Shown piece after piece: positions 15,662 to 24,388 of a stretch of 46,433 nucleotides of DNA (positions are counted from its first letter, which is position 1; each line of letters starts with the position of its first letter). The translations under genes were made by a program, and so were the position numbers. The notes under the pieces were generated by a model, which did no database searches, had not been told where the DNA came from, and saw nothing but the letters and a program-made list of their open reading frames with translations. The DNA is from ZC4RG17 sp036259475 (GTDB taxonomy: Bacteria; Actinomycetota; Acidimicrobiia; Spongiisociales; ZC4RG35). The stretch is from positions 1-46,433 of the forward strand of contig DATABS010000001.1 in assembly GCA_036259475.1 (NCBI GenBank), in the 5' to 3' direction.

Positions 15662-17589
15662 AGTGCTCCGATGCCGTCGAGGGACTCCGGATTCTCGAGG
15701 CTCGACAGGTCGCCCGCCTCCTCGCCGAGCGCCAGGGCACGCACCACCCGACGCATGATCTTGGCCGACCTCGTCCGGGGGAGGTCGGGGACCAGCCGGA
15801 CGGCCGAGGGACGGAAGGCCTTGCCCAGTGTCCGGGTCACCTCGTCGGCGACGCGGTCAGCTAGCTCGGGGCTCGGATCGACGCCGGGCGCCGGAACGGC
15901 GTAGACCGCCACTCGCTCGCCCTTCATCTGATCGGGCACGCCGATGGCGGCCGCCATCACGATGTCGTCCAGCGCCACGACGGCCGACTCGATCTCCGCC
16001 GGCCCCACCCGCTTGCCGGCGATGTTCAGCGTGTCGTCGGATCGGCCGTGTAGATACCAGAAGCCGTCTTCGTCGATGGAAGCCCAGTCGCCATGGACCC
16101 ACACGCGGGGGAACCGGTCCCAGTAGGTCGCCAGATACCGCTCAGGCTCCTTCCAGAATCCTCGTGTCATGCCTGGCCAGGGACCGCGGATGACCAATTC
16201 GCCGACCGCTCCTCTGAGAGGGTTCCCGGCGGGGTCCACGACGTCGGCCGCCATCCCGAGCGACGGACCGCCGAGGGCCGTCGGCTTCAGCCCCTGGAGC
16301 AGGTTGACGGAGAGGATGCAGGCGCCGATCTCGGTTCCGCCCGAGATGTTGACGATCGGCACCCTTTCGCCTCCCACGTCGCGGAAGAGCCACCACCATG
16401 GATCGGGGTTCCAGGGCTCGCCGGTGGAACCAAAGAGGCGGAGCGAGGTCAGGTCGTGGCGCTTCGCCTCCTGGGCGCCGTGAGGCTGGAGCGCCCGCAC
16501 CAGCGTGGGGGAGAGGCCGAGATGGGTGAGCCGATGCTTCTCGACGATGTCCCAGATCCGGTCGATGCCGGGATGGTCAGGAGCGCCGTCGTAAGTGGCG
16601 ATGGCGGCGCCGTTGGCGAGACCCGCGACTGTCATCCAGGGTCCCATGATCCATCCCATGTCCGTCGCCCACATGAGGCGGTCGCCCGGGTGGAGGTCGG
16701 TCTGGAAAGCACCCTCCTGGGCGATCTTGACGGTGAAGCCTCCGTGGACGTGGATCGCTCCCTTGGGCCTTCCCGTGGTGCCCGACGTGTAGGCGATGGC
16801 CACCGGATGCTCGGCGGCCACGGGCAGCGCCGCGATCGGCTCGGCAGCCATGACGTCGTGCCAGGCGACATCGCGGCCGTCGGACCATGGGATGTCGGCG
16901 CGCCCCACATAGTCGGCCACCACCACGTGATCGATACCGCCTCCGGCCCGGGATATCGCCTCGTCCGCTGTCTCCTTCATGGCGACCGGCCGGCCCCGGC
17001 GCCTGAACCCGTCGGCGCAGATCACGACCCGGGGGCGGGGATCGACGAGTCGAGCGGCCATCGCCTCGGCGGCGTAGCCGGAGAAGATCGGGATGAAGAT
17101 CGCCCCTACCCGGGCTACCGCCAGCAAGGCCGTGACGGCCTCGGCGGACATCGGCAGGTAGACCGCCACGGCGTCACCCGGCTCGACTCCCAGGCGGACG
17201 AGGCCGCCCGCCAGCCTCGACACCCGGTCGTGGAGTTCGCCGAAGGTCAATCGAGCCGATGTGCCGTCCTCCCTCTCGGAGAACAGCGCCGGGCTGTCGG
17301 GCGTCCGCTCGGCCCAGCGGTCGACGCAGGCGTCGGACAGGTTGAGGGTTCCTCCGCCGAACCAGGTGGCCCACTCCGGGCCGGACGATGTGTCGAGCAC
17401 CTGGCTGTAGGGAGTCGAGAACGGAATTCCCAGGTACTCGACCACCCCATCCCAGAACCACTCTGGCTGTTCAACCGACCGCCCGACCAATTCGGGATAT
17501 GAGGTGATGGCGTGACGACGCATGAACTCGGCGGTATGGGTACGAGCGGCGACCCCGGCATCGGCCGTCCAAACGATGGGCTCGGCCAT
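15658..17589 (-). CDS. Acetyl-CoA synthetase-like acyl-CoA synthetase
   Basis: This 643-residue AMP-forming ligase activates a carboxylic acid to its CoA thioester. It has the ACAS N-terminal module, the P-loop-like AYTSGTTGRPKGAIHVH, the A5 segment ISGGTEIGACIL and the C-terminal lysine region RTRSAKIMRR. True acetyl-CoA synthetases carry a WWQTETG motif at A5 whose tryptophan limits the pocket to acetate; here that position reads SGGTEIG, so a larger acid is more likely. The C-terminal PKTRSGK motif is also altered, to RTRSAK, which may affect acetylation control. A GGACAGGAG ribosome site sits before the ATG and a TACCCT box lies at 17623-17628. The gene overlaps lysA by four bases. Confidence 0.85.
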   Translation of the reverse strand: MAEPIVWTADAGVAARTHTAEFMRRHAITSYPELVGRSVEQPEWFWDGVVEYLGIPFSTPYSQVLDTSSGPEWATWFGGGTLNLSDACVDRWAERTPDSPALFSEREDGTSARLTFGELHDRVSRLAGGLVRLGVEPGDAVAVYLPMSAEAVTALLAVARVGAIFIPIFSGYAAEAMAARLVDPRPRVVICADGFRRRGRPVAMKETADEAISRAGGGIDHVVVADYVGRADIPWSDGRDVAWHDVMAAEPIAALPVAAEHPVAIAYTSGTTGRPKGAIHVHGGFTVKIAQEGAFQTDLHPGDRLMWATDMGWIMGPWMTVAGLANGAAIATYDGAPDHPGIDRIWDIVEKHRLTHLGLSPTLVRALQPHGAQEAKRHDLTSLRLFGSTGEPWNPDPWWWLFRDVGGERVPIVNISGGTEIGACILSVNLLQGLKPTALGGPSLGMAADVVDPAGNPLRGAVGELVIRGPWPGMTRGFWKEPERYLATYWDRFPRVWVHGDWASIDEDGFWYLHGRSDDTLNIAGKRVGPAEIESAVVALDDIVMAAAIGVPDQMKGERVAVYAVPAPGVDPSPELADRVADEVTRTLGKAFRPSAVRLVPDLPRTRSAKIMRRVVRALALGEEAGDLSSLENPESLDGIGAL

Positions 17590-17622
17590 GATCTCCTGTC
17601 CCTTCAGTCGCTGCCGGGTCAG

Positions 17623-17628
17623 AGGGTA
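17623..17628 (-). promoter_or_regulatory. Candidate -10 box for the acyl-CoA synthetase/lysA operon
   Basis: On the minus strand TACCCT lies 33 bases before the ATG and would give a short leader containing the ribosome binding site. The same hexamer precedes the AI-2E permease and phosphofructokinase genes in this window. Confidence 0.35.
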
Positions 17629-17677
17629 TCCGACCGAACCTCGACGGGTGATCCCCGGCTCGGCGGTGGTGCCGTCC

Positions 17678-17683
17678 TACCCT
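17678..17683 (+). promoter_or_regulatory. Candidate -10 box, leaderless, for the AI-2E family gene
   Basis: TACCCT ends eight bases before the ATG at 17692, placing the transcription start at or within a few bases of the start codon. No ribosome binding site precedes the gene. Confidence 0.4.
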
Positions 17684-17691
17684 GGCGCCAG

Positions 17692-18777
17692 ATGGACGGA
17701 CGCGCCGACTCGTCGCCCCCGCCGCTGCGCAAGGCGTCGCTCACGGTGGCGCTCACCCTGCTCGGCGTGGCCGCTGTGCTGTGGTTCCTCCTCCAGATCC
17801 GCGGCCTTCTCTACATGATCTTCGTGGCCCTCTTCATCTCGGTCGCCCTCGAGCCGGCCGTCCAATTCCTCGACAAGCGGGGATGGAAACGAGGCCTCGC
17901 CACGGGTGTCGTATTCCTCCTGACCGCCCTGGCCGCGGCTGGATTGATCGCTTCCGTGGTGCCGGTCGTATTGGTGCAGGCTGCCGACCTCGTCTCCGAC
18001 CTGCCGGAGTACATCACCGCGCTGGAGGAACAGCTCGGCGATCTGCTGGAAATCGATCTGCTCGCTCCGGCCGCCGAGAGAGAGGTGACAGGAGCGGGAA
18101 GCCTCCTGGGACGTCTCGGGACGGGTGTCGCCGGCGGCCTGGTCGGCTTCGGCTCCACCGTCATCGGCGTCACCTTCCAGGCGTTCACTATCGCCCTCTT
18201 CACCTTCTACATGGTGGCCGAGGGCCCCCAGCTCCGCCGCACCGTCCTCTCGTTCCTCCCCGCCCGCCGCCAGCGAGAGGCTCTCCGGATATGGGAGATA
18301 GCGGTGGAGAAGACCGGCGGCTATGTCTACTCGCGCCTCATCCTGGCGGCGGTGTCGGCCGCCTTCACCACCGGCCTGTTGTTGGTCCTCGACGTGGACT
18401 TCGCTCTCGCCCTTGGGATATGGGTCGGCGTCCTCGGCCAGTTCGTGCCCGTTGTCGGCACCTATATCGGAGCCGTCCTCCCTGTGTTGGTGGCGCTGGC
18501 CGACGACCCGGTCAAGGCGCTGTGGGTGGGGATCGGGCTGGTCGCCTACCAGCAATTCGAGAACCTGGTCATCGGCCCGCGGATCACCTCCCGAACGATG
18601 GCCATCCACCCCGCCGTTTCGGTGGCCGCCATCATCGTCGGCGGCACCTTGATGGGGGCTTCCGGCGTCGTCCTGGCGCTTCCCGTCTCTGCCATCGTCC
18701 AGGCGGTTATCTCCACGACGATCGAGCGCCATCAGGTCATCGACGAGGCCGAGTCGCCGGTCGACGAGGAGGCTTGA
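17692..18777 (+). CDS. AI-2E family transporter (TqsA/PerM-like)
   Basis: This 361-residue polytopic membrane protein belongs to the AI-2E transporter family, whose members export autoinducer-2 or move Na+ or H+ antiport substrates; the substrate here is unknown. It has about eight hydrophobic helices, beginning with SLTVALTLLGVAAVLWFLL, the family segment ALFISVALEPAVQFLDKRGWKRG, and a C-terminal GQFVPVVGTYIGAVLPVLVAL with the VYQQFENLVIGPRI-like motif typical of the family. I took the ATG at 17692 because it follows a TACCCT promoter box and starts right before the first helix; upstream codons overlap the divergent synthetase. No luxS is visible. Confidence 0.9.
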   Translation: MDGRADSSPPPLRKASLTVALTLLGVAAVLWFLLQIRGLLYMIFVALFISVALEPAVQFLDKRGWKRGLATGVVFLLTALAAAGLIASVVPVVLVQAADLVSDLPEYITALEEQLGDLLEIDLLAPAAEREVTGAGSLLGRLGTGVAGGLVGFGSTVIGVTFQAFTIALFTFYMVAEGPQLRRTVLSFLPARRQREALRIWEIAVEKTGGYVYSRLILAAVSAAFTTGLLLVLDVDFALALGIWVGVLGQFVPVVGTYIGAVLPVLVALADDPVKALWVGIGLVAYQQFENLVIGPRITSRTMAIHPAVSVAAIIVGGTLMGASGVVLALPVSAIVQAVISTTIERHQVIDEAESPVDEEA

Positions 18778-18817
18778 AAACCCAGGTCCCGGGCGAGTTG
18801 CGGCCACCCCCAGGTAG

Positions 18818-18847
18818 TTGCTCCGCCCTCTGGCCGGGGTCTATGCT
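18818..18847 (+). promoter_or_regulatory. Candidate promoter of the peptide ABC operon
   Basis: TTGCTC (18818-18823) and TATGCT (18842-18847) are 18 bases apart and resemble a housekeeping promoter. Transcription would start near 18854, exactly at the base of the hairpin that follows. Confidence 0.5.
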
Positions 18848-18853
18848 CACTCG

Positions 18854-18878
18854 CATGCACAGGTCCGTCCTGTGCGTG
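18854..18878 (+). promoter_or_regulatory. 5' leader hairpin of the peptide ABC operon
   Basis: A 10-bp stem (CATGCACAGG with CCTGTGCGTG, one G-T wobble) closes a five-base loop 28 bases before the binding-protein ATG. Because the predicted transcript begins at its base, it may shield the 5' end of this probably abundant mRNA from decay. Confidence 0.5.
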
Positions 18879-18906
18879 AATGCACCCAGAGAAGAGGGAA
18901 GAATCG

Positions 18907-20916
18907 ATGACCGCACTGAGAAAGAAGGCGTCGTTTGCGCGCCTGCTGGCTCTGCTTGCCGTTCTCGCTCTCGTAGCCGCCGCCTGCACGGGCGATGGCA
19001 CGGTGGACACCACCGCGGGAGGCGAGGAGCCGGGCACTACCGAGCCAGCAGACACGACGGCGCCCCCGGACACGGGTGAGGAACCGGACGACACCACCGA
19101 CACCACCGCGGGCGACGGCGGCACGGCCGGTGGCGAACTGGGTACCTACACGTTGGGCATCTTCCAGGATGTCACCACCGACAACGTGTGGAACCTCCTC
19201 GACACAGCCGGGAACACGGTATGGAACAGCTACCTGCTCGATCCAACGACGGTGGTGCCCTACGACATTGCCCTTCCGGGCCTCGAGGTCGTGCCCGAGC
19301 TCGCCGCCGGCGAGTTGGAGCCTGCAGTGCAAGAAGGGGACAACTGGGTCGGCACCATCACACTCCGTGACGATGCCACCTGGTCCGACGGTGAGCCCAT
19401 CACCGCCGAGGACCTGGCCTTTACCTGGGCCACGGCCGTCGAGTTCCAGCTGACCGCCAACTGGGTCGACTATGTGGACGCGGCCGAATCCGATCCTCCC
19501 GGCCCGGTGGTTTCGGTCGAGGCCGTCGATGACACGACGGTCGAGGTCACCTTCAACGAACAGCCCGGTCTGGCTGTTTGGGGTCTCGGCAACGGCGTGC
19601 CATTCATGCCGATCCAGCCCGAGCACTACTGGGCGCCGATCGTCGAAGAGGCGCGGGGCACCGAGAGCCCGCGTGACACGCTGCTGGCCGCCTCCGGCGC
19701 CGAGGCGCCGTCTGGGGGTGCGACGATCTTCGCCGAGCGCCAGGAAGGCAGCTTCGCGGCCACCACGGCCAACGAGAGCTACTTCCTCGCCGGAGAGGAA
19801 GTCACATCCGGTGACGTGACCTACACCGAGGGCCCCTACGCCGACGAGTTCCAGTTCCCCCTCTACGGTGGACAGGATCCGGCCGTACTGGCCCTCGCCA
19901 ATGGTGAGGTCGACCTGCTGCTCAACCCTCTGGGTATGCAGCGCGGCTTCCAGGAGCAGGTGGCGGAGAACGAGGAGCTGACGGCCATCGTCAACCCGAC
20001 GAACGGCTACCGGTTCCTGGCGTTCAACCATGCCCGCGCTCCCATGAGCGACGCCGCCTTCCGTGACGCCCTCACGATCCTGATCAACAAGGAGTTCGTC
20101 ACCGAGCAGCTGCTCCAGGGCGTGGCCTTCCCGCTCTACGTGATCCTGCCTGAGGGCAACAGCGCGTGGTACAACGAGGAAGTAGCCGCCGAGCTCGCCG
20201 AGCAGGGTGGAGCCGGGATGGAGGACGACGCGCGCCGGGCCGAGGCCATCCGTATCCTGACCGAGGCCGGCTACTCGTGGGAGGTCGATCCCGGATTCGC
20301 CGATGCCGAGGGCAACGTCTCGCCCGAGCCGGGTGAGGGTCTCACCTTCACCGGCGGCCAGGGTCTGATCGATCCCGACGGCAACCCGGTGGAGCAACTC
20401 CAGCTGGTCCATCCGACGGCCGGTTACGACCCCCTCCGTGCCACCTTCGGCGGTTACATCGCCGGTGTGGCCCAGGAGATGGGTATCCCGATGGTGTCGG
20501 TGCCGACGGACTTCAACAAGATCATTGCGGACGTGTTCGCAACCGATCCTGACGATCCGACGGTGTACACCTCGCCGTTCGACATGTTCATCCTCGGCTA
20601 CTCGCTGGGTAACCCCGCCTTCCCGACGTTCCACGGTTCGTTCTTTGGAACCGGTGCAAGCGACAACAACACCCAGTACAGCAACGAGGAGTACGACGCC
20701 GCCGCTGCGGCGTTCGACGCCGCCCAGACGGTGGAGGAGGCCTACGAGGCGATGTGGGAGATGGAGCGGCTCATCGCCCGCGACAAGCCCCATGTGCCGT
20801 TGTTCGACACGGGAATCCTGGAGTTCTACAACAACAGGGTCGAGTTCCCGTTCACGGAGACGCTCTCCGGTCTCCAATTCGACAGCGGGTTCCAGGCCGC
20901 GGTACTGGCCCGGTAA
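18907..20916 (+). CDS. Peptide/nickel-type ABC transporter solute-binding lipoprotein
   Basis: This 669-residue protein is the extracytoplasmic receptor of the downstream ABC importer. The signal ends in the lipobox VAAAC (Cys27), followed by a Thr/Asp/Glu-rich linker and then a family 5 binding domain with SDGEPITAEDLAFTW, RFLAFNHARAPMSDAAFRDAL and the C-terminal dipeptide-binding fold. I chose the ATG at 18907, which opens a basic signal peptide MTALRKKASFARLLALL, with a purine-rich site AGAGGGAAG before it; an ATG at 18880 lacks this. At 669 residues it is longer than typical 500-550-residue homologs, mainly from the N-terminal linker and internal insertions. The ligand, peptide or otherwise, is not evident. 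Confidence 0.93.
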   Translation: MTALRKKASFARLLALLAVLALVAAACTGDGTVDTTAGGEEPGTTEPADTTAPPDTGEEPDDTTDTTAGDGGTAGGELGTYTLGIFQDVTTDNVWNLLDTAGNTVWNSYLLDPTTVVPYDIALPGLEVVPELAAGELEPAVQEGDNWVGTITLRDDATWSDGEPITAEDLAFTWATAVEFQLTANWVDYVDAAESDPPGPVVSVEAVDDTTVEVTFNEQPGLAVWGLGNGVPFMPIQPEHYWAPIVEEARGTESPRDTLLAASGAEAPSGGATIFAERQEGSFAATTANESYFLAGEEVTSGDVTYTEGPYADEFQFPLYGGQDPAVLALANGEVDLLLNPLGMQRGFQEQVAENEELTAIVNPTNGYRFLAFNHARAPMSDAAFRDALTILINKEFVTEQLLQGVAFPLYVILPEGNSAWYNEEVAAELAEQGGAGMEDDARRAEAIRILTEAGYSWEVDPGFADAEGNVSPEPGEGLTFTGGQGLIDPDGNPVEQLQLVHPTAGYDPLRATFGGYIAGVAQEMGIPMVSVPTDFNKIIADVFATDPDDPTVYTSPFDMFILGYSLGNPAFPTFHGSFFGTGASDNNTQYSNEEYDAAAAAFDAAQTVEEAYEAMWEMERLIARDKPHVPLFDTGILEFYNNRVEFPFTETLSGLQFDSGFQAAVLAR

Positions 20917-20928
20917 CCAAGACATTGC

Positions 20929-20969
20929 CCCGGTGCGGAGGCGGCCGCCGCGGCCGTCTCCGCACCGGG
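20929..20969 (+). terminator. Very strong intercistronic hairpin between binding-protein and permease genes
   Basis: A 19-bp G+C-rich stem with a single G-T wobble (20929-20947 with 20951-20969) closes a three-base loop, with no T-run after it. Its right foot can instead pair with 20974-20979 (CCGGGC with GCCCGG), giving a mutually exclusive small hairpin. Such structures commonly let the binding protein be made in excess over the membrane subunits by protecting the upstream mRNA and partly ending transcription. Confidence 0.75.
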
Positions 20970-21017
20970 CAGTGCCCGGGAACCTATCGTTAACCTGTAA
21001 GGAGTACGCCCGACGCC

Positions 21018-22175
21018 ATGATCAAGTTCATCGGCCGCCGACTGGTGCAGATGGCGATCCTGTTCGTGGTGTTCCTCAGCGTGGTGTGGCTGCTGGTTCA
21101 AGCCATGCCCGGCGACATCTCCAACACTCTGATCGGGAACCCCGACATCCCCCGGGAGGCTCGCGTCGAACTGCGCGAGCGGCTAGGTCTCGACGAGCCG
21201 CTCCACATCCAGTACTTCACCTACATCACGAACTTCTTCAAGGGCGAGATGGGTGTCAGCTTCAGCCGCTACCCCGCCGATGTCTCGACCGTCCTGTGGA
21301 ATGCCCTGCCCCGCACTCTCGTTCTCTTCCTCGCCGCCACCCTGTTCGCCTTTTGGCTCGGCTTCAAGACGGGGAAGTTGATCGCCTGGGGACGCGGTGG
21401 CAAGTCCGAACAGGGCCTGATCGTGGGAGGCGTTTTCCTACAGACGGTCTTCTATCCCTGGTTCGCTCTGATCATGCTCCTGTTCTTCGGCAACTATCTC
21501 GGCTGGTTTCCGATCGGCCGCTTCATCGACGCCAATCTGTGGCTCAACGCCGATTACAACGCCAACAATGTCTTCGAAGGCATGATCCTCACCGTGGTTT
21601 TGGTCACGCTCATATACGGTGCGGGGCGATTCGTCATCAGGAGATACTCCAAGAACTTCCTCATGCAGAGCCGTCTCCAGCAGGGCCTGGCACTGCTCTC
21701 CGTCGTCGGCCTCGCCTACTACTGGTGGTCCTCGCCGGCTCGCACCTTCATCGCGGACATCCTCCACCACACGATGCTCCCGGTGCTGACCCTCGGCTTG
21801 GTGGCCTTCGGCGCCACGATGCTCCTCACCCGCAGCGCCATGCTGGAGACGCTGGGCGAGGACTACATCCTCACGGCTCGGGCCAAAGGCCTGCCCGATG
21901 CGGTCATCCGTGATCGCCACGCCGCCCGCAATGCGATGCTTCCGGTCACGACGTCGCTCGTCCTCGCCCTGGCATTCGTCATCGGCGGCGGCATCGTCAC
22001 GGAGACCATCTTCTCCTGGCCGGGGATGGGGCTGATCCTCCTGCAGGCCATCCAGATCGAAGACATTCCCCTGGCGGTGGGAGCACTCTCGATCACCGGC
22101 GTGCTGGCCCTCGTCGGGCACCTGGTCGCCGACATCATGTACTCCGTGCTCGACCCCCGGATCCGGATAACGTGA
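21018..22175 (+). CDS. ABC transporter permease, DppB type
   Basis: This 385-residue inner-membrane subunit forms half of the translocation channel for the binding protein upstream. It has the N-terminal FIGRRLVQMAILFVVFLSVVWLL helix with PGD..LIGNPDIPREARVELRERLGLD, a conserved DppB feature, and the EAA-loop region GEDYILTARAKGLPDAVIRDRHAARNAMLPV that contacts the ATPases. It is about 50-70 residues longer than usual, with additional hydrophobic segments between the second helix and the EAA core. AAGGAG lies 13 bases before the ATG. It belongs to the operon with genes at 22186, 23348 and 24385. Confidence 0.93.
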   Translation: MIKFIGRRLVQMAILFVVFLSVVWLLVQAMPGDISNTLIGNPDIPREARVELRERLGLDEPLHIQYFTYITNFFKGEMGVSFSRYPADVSTVLWNALPRTLVLFLAATLFAFWLGFKTGKLIAWGRGGKSEQGLIVGGVFLQTVFYPWFALIMLLFFGNYLGWFPIGRFIDANLWLNADYNANNVFEGMILTVVLVTLIYGAGRFVIRRYSKNFLMQSRLQQGLALLSVVGLAYYWWSSPARTFIADILHHTMLPVLTLGLVAFGATMLLTRSAMLETLGEDYILTARAKGLPDAVIRDRHAARNAMLPVTTSLVLALAFVIGGGIVTETIFSWPGMGLILLQAIQIEDIPLAVGALSITGVLALVGHLVADIMYSVLDPRIRIT

Positions 22176-22185
22176 GGCGCACAGA

Positions 22186-23331
22186 ATGAGCGTTTCCCAG
22201 CCGGCTCGAACCGATCCTGAAGTCGAGGACGGAGGGGTCGCCGGGCTCGTCGCCGACGACCTCACCGCCGGCAAGGGTGTCAGTGCGACCCCGATATGGC
22301 GGGTCCGTCTGCGGCTCATGCGACGGTCCATCGTCCAGAACTGGGCCCTGTTCCGCGAGAACAAGATGGGCATGGTCGGGCTGGGGATGATCGCCTTCTT
22401 CGCCTTGATGGCTCTAAGCCATCCGATCCTCATGTCGACGGTGTGGGATCCGGCGATCTACGACCCGGTGGAAGGCTACGACGCCGTCCTGACCGAGTAC
22501 ACGGTGGTCGAGGGAGAGGTGACGGATCCCGCTACCCAGATCGATCTCCAGACCGCCCGCCTCGAGCGGAACCCCACCATCGATGCCGGTGACGTCATCA
22601 CGATCCCCACCCAGCCGGCGGCTCCGACCGTCTCAGGCGAGAACCCGCACTATCTGGGCACCGACGTCCGGGGGCGGGACATCCTCTCCCAGCTCCTGTA
22701 CAGCACCCGGGCTGCCTTCTTCCTCGGAGCGGTCGCCGCTATCACCACGGTGTTGATCGCCACCACCATCGGGTCGGTCGCCGCCTACTTCGGTGGATGG
22801 ATCGACGGCGGCCTCATGCGCTTTGCCGACCTCATCCTGTTGATGCCTCTTCTTCCGCTCCTGATCGTGATGAGCGCCGCCTTCGACATCAACATGGTGA
22901 TGCTGGGTGTGCTCATTGGCCTGCTCAACGGGTTCGGGGGAGTGGCGATCGTGCTCAAGTCCCAGGCGCTGTCCATCAAGGTGAAGGCCTATATCGATGC
23001 GGCCAAGGTCGCCGGCGGCGGCGACTGGCATGTGATCTTCCGCCACATCGTCCCCAACGTGCTGCCCCTGACGTTCCTCTACATGATGTTCGGTGTGACC
23101 GAGGCGATCGCCCTCGAGGCGACCCTCTCGTTCTTCGGCCTCCTCAACGTGCCGATGACGTGGGGCGTGATGATCAACTCGGCCCAGACCGCCGGCTACC
23201 TCCTCAGTGGTTTCAGCTACTGGTGGCTTCTGTTCCCGGCCGGGCTGGCGGTATCCTTCCTCGCCTTCGCCTTCTTCATCGTCGGCCGCGGCATGGACGA
23301 GGTGATCAACCCCCGTCTACGCGCCCGTTGA
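22186..23331 (+). CDS. ABC transporter permease, DppC type, with long extracytoplasmic insert
   Basis: This 381-residue subunit pairs with the DppB-type protein. After an N-terminal cytoplasmic tail and a helix at about residues 63-83, there is an unusually long external segment (about 86-160) before the conserved HYLGTDVRGRDILSQLLY motif. The second DppC-type protein of this operon has only about 35 residues there. The EAA-region reads IDAAKVAGGGDWHVIFRHIVPNVLP. The insert could contact the binding protein. It is ten bases after the preceding gene and 16 bases before the ATPase gene. Confidence 0.92.
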   Translation: MSVSQPARTDPEVEDGGVAGLVADDLTAGKGVSATPIWRVRLRLMRRSIVQNWALFRENKMGMVGLGMIAFFALMALSHPILMSTVWDPAIYDPVEGYDAVLTEYTVVEGEVTDPATQIDLQTARLERNPTIDAGDVITIPTQPAAPTVSGENPHYLGTDVRGRDILSQLLYSTRAAFFLGAVAAITTVLIATTIGSVAAYFGGWIDGGLMRFADLILLMPLLPLLIVMSAAFDINMVMLGVLIGLLNGFGGVAIVLKSQALSIKVKAYIDAAKVAGGGDWHVIFRHIVPNVLPLTFLYMMFGVTEAIALEATLSFFGLLNVPMTWGVMINSAQTAGYLLSGFSYWWLLFPAGLAVSFLAFAFFIVGRGMDEVINPRLRAR

Positions 23332-23347
23332 GGAGGCCCGGCGAAAC

Positions 23348-24388
23348 ATGACCACTTCCCTCGAGAACCTAGAGACTCGCCAGATCGACCCCACCAAGCC
23401 TCTGCTCGAGGTCGACGATCTGATCATGCGCTACAAGATCAAGGCGGGCGAGGTATCAGCGGTCGAGGATGTGAGCTTCACAGTTCACCAGGGTGAAGCG
23501 GTCGGTCTCGTCGGAGAGTCGGGGTGTGGCAAGACGTCGATCGCCCTCTCCCTTCTCCGGCTGCTCCCGTCCAATGCCGAGTACGTCTCGGGCGAGATAC
23601 GCCTCAATGGCGAGGACCTCCTCCAGCTCAGCGATCCGCAGATGCGGTCGCGCCGGTGGAAGGACATCGCCATGGTGTTCCAGGGGGCGATGAACTCGTG
23701 GAACCCGGTCTACCGGATCGGCGACCAGATCCGCGAGACACTTGACACGCACTATCGGGGCGAGATGAGCTACGACGAGCAGCGGGCACACATGGAGCGG
23801 CTGTTCACCTCCGTGGGCCTACCGCCGCAGATGCTCGATCGATTTCCCCACGAGTTCTCCGGCGGGATGCGCCAGCGGGCGGTGATTGCCATGGCTCTAG
23901 CCTGCAGTCCCGAGCTGATCATCGCCGATGAGCCCACGACGGCGCTCGACGTCATCGTCCAGGATCAGATCTTGAAGGAGCTCAAGCGCATCCAGCGCGA
24001 GCTCGGGATGTCGATCATCTACATCTCCCACGACATAGCCGTCATCGCCGAAGTGACAGACTCGATCGGCGTGATGTATGCCGGCAAGCTGGTCGAGTAC
24101 GGGGCGACGTCTGAGATCTTCGCTCGACCCAAGCATCCCTACGCCTACCTCCTGCTTCGCTCCACACCTTCGATCACCGGCCCGCGCCGCATCCTGGCGC
24201 CACTGGAAGGGGAGCCGCCCGATCTGCTCAACCCGCCGACCGGGTGCCGGTTCCATCCCCGTTGCCCCTTCGCGACGGAAAAGTGCGTCGTCGATGAGCC
24301 GCCCCTGGCGGACATCGGGGGCGGCCACCGGGTGGCGTGCTGGCACTACGACCAGGTCCCCGATCTGGAAGAGGCTCTCGTCCGATGA
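23348..24388 (+). CDS. ABC transporter ATPase, DppD/OppD type
   Basis: This 346-residue cytoplasmic ATPase powers the transporter. It has the Walker A sequence GESGCGKTS, the signature SGGMRQRAVIAMALA, Walker B LIIADEPTTALD and the H-loop histidine in YISHDIAVIAE. The C-terminal oligopeptide-transport extension is present, with the cysteine motif GCRFHPRCPFATEKC, known in OppD/DppD proteins. It ends in an ATGA overlap with the next ATPase, the usual layout for the heterodimer DppD-DppF. Confidence 0.94.
   Translation: MTTSLENLETRQIDPTKPLLEVDDLIMRYKIKAGEVSAVEDVSFTVHQGEAVGLVGESGCGKTSIALSLLRLLPSNAEYVSGEIRLNGEDLLQLSDPQMRSRRWKDIAMVFQGAMNSWNPVYRIGDQIRETLDTHYRGEMSYDEQRAHMERLFTSVGLPPQMLDRFPHEFSGGMRQRAVIAMALACSPELIIADEPTTALDVIVQDQILKELKRIQRELGMSIIYISHDIAVIAEVTDSIGVMYAGKLVEYGATSEIFARPKHPYAYLLLRSTPSITGPRRILAPLEGEPPDLLNPPTGCRFHPRCPFATEKCVVDEPPLADIGGGHRVACWHYDQVPDLEEALVR

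Noticed and set aside
18847..20925. 692-codon open frame on the minus strand opposite the binding-protein gene
   Set aside because: It is an exact antisense of the lipoprotein gene, has no domain-like sequence and arises from high-GC codon bias. The plus-strand protein is a clear family member.
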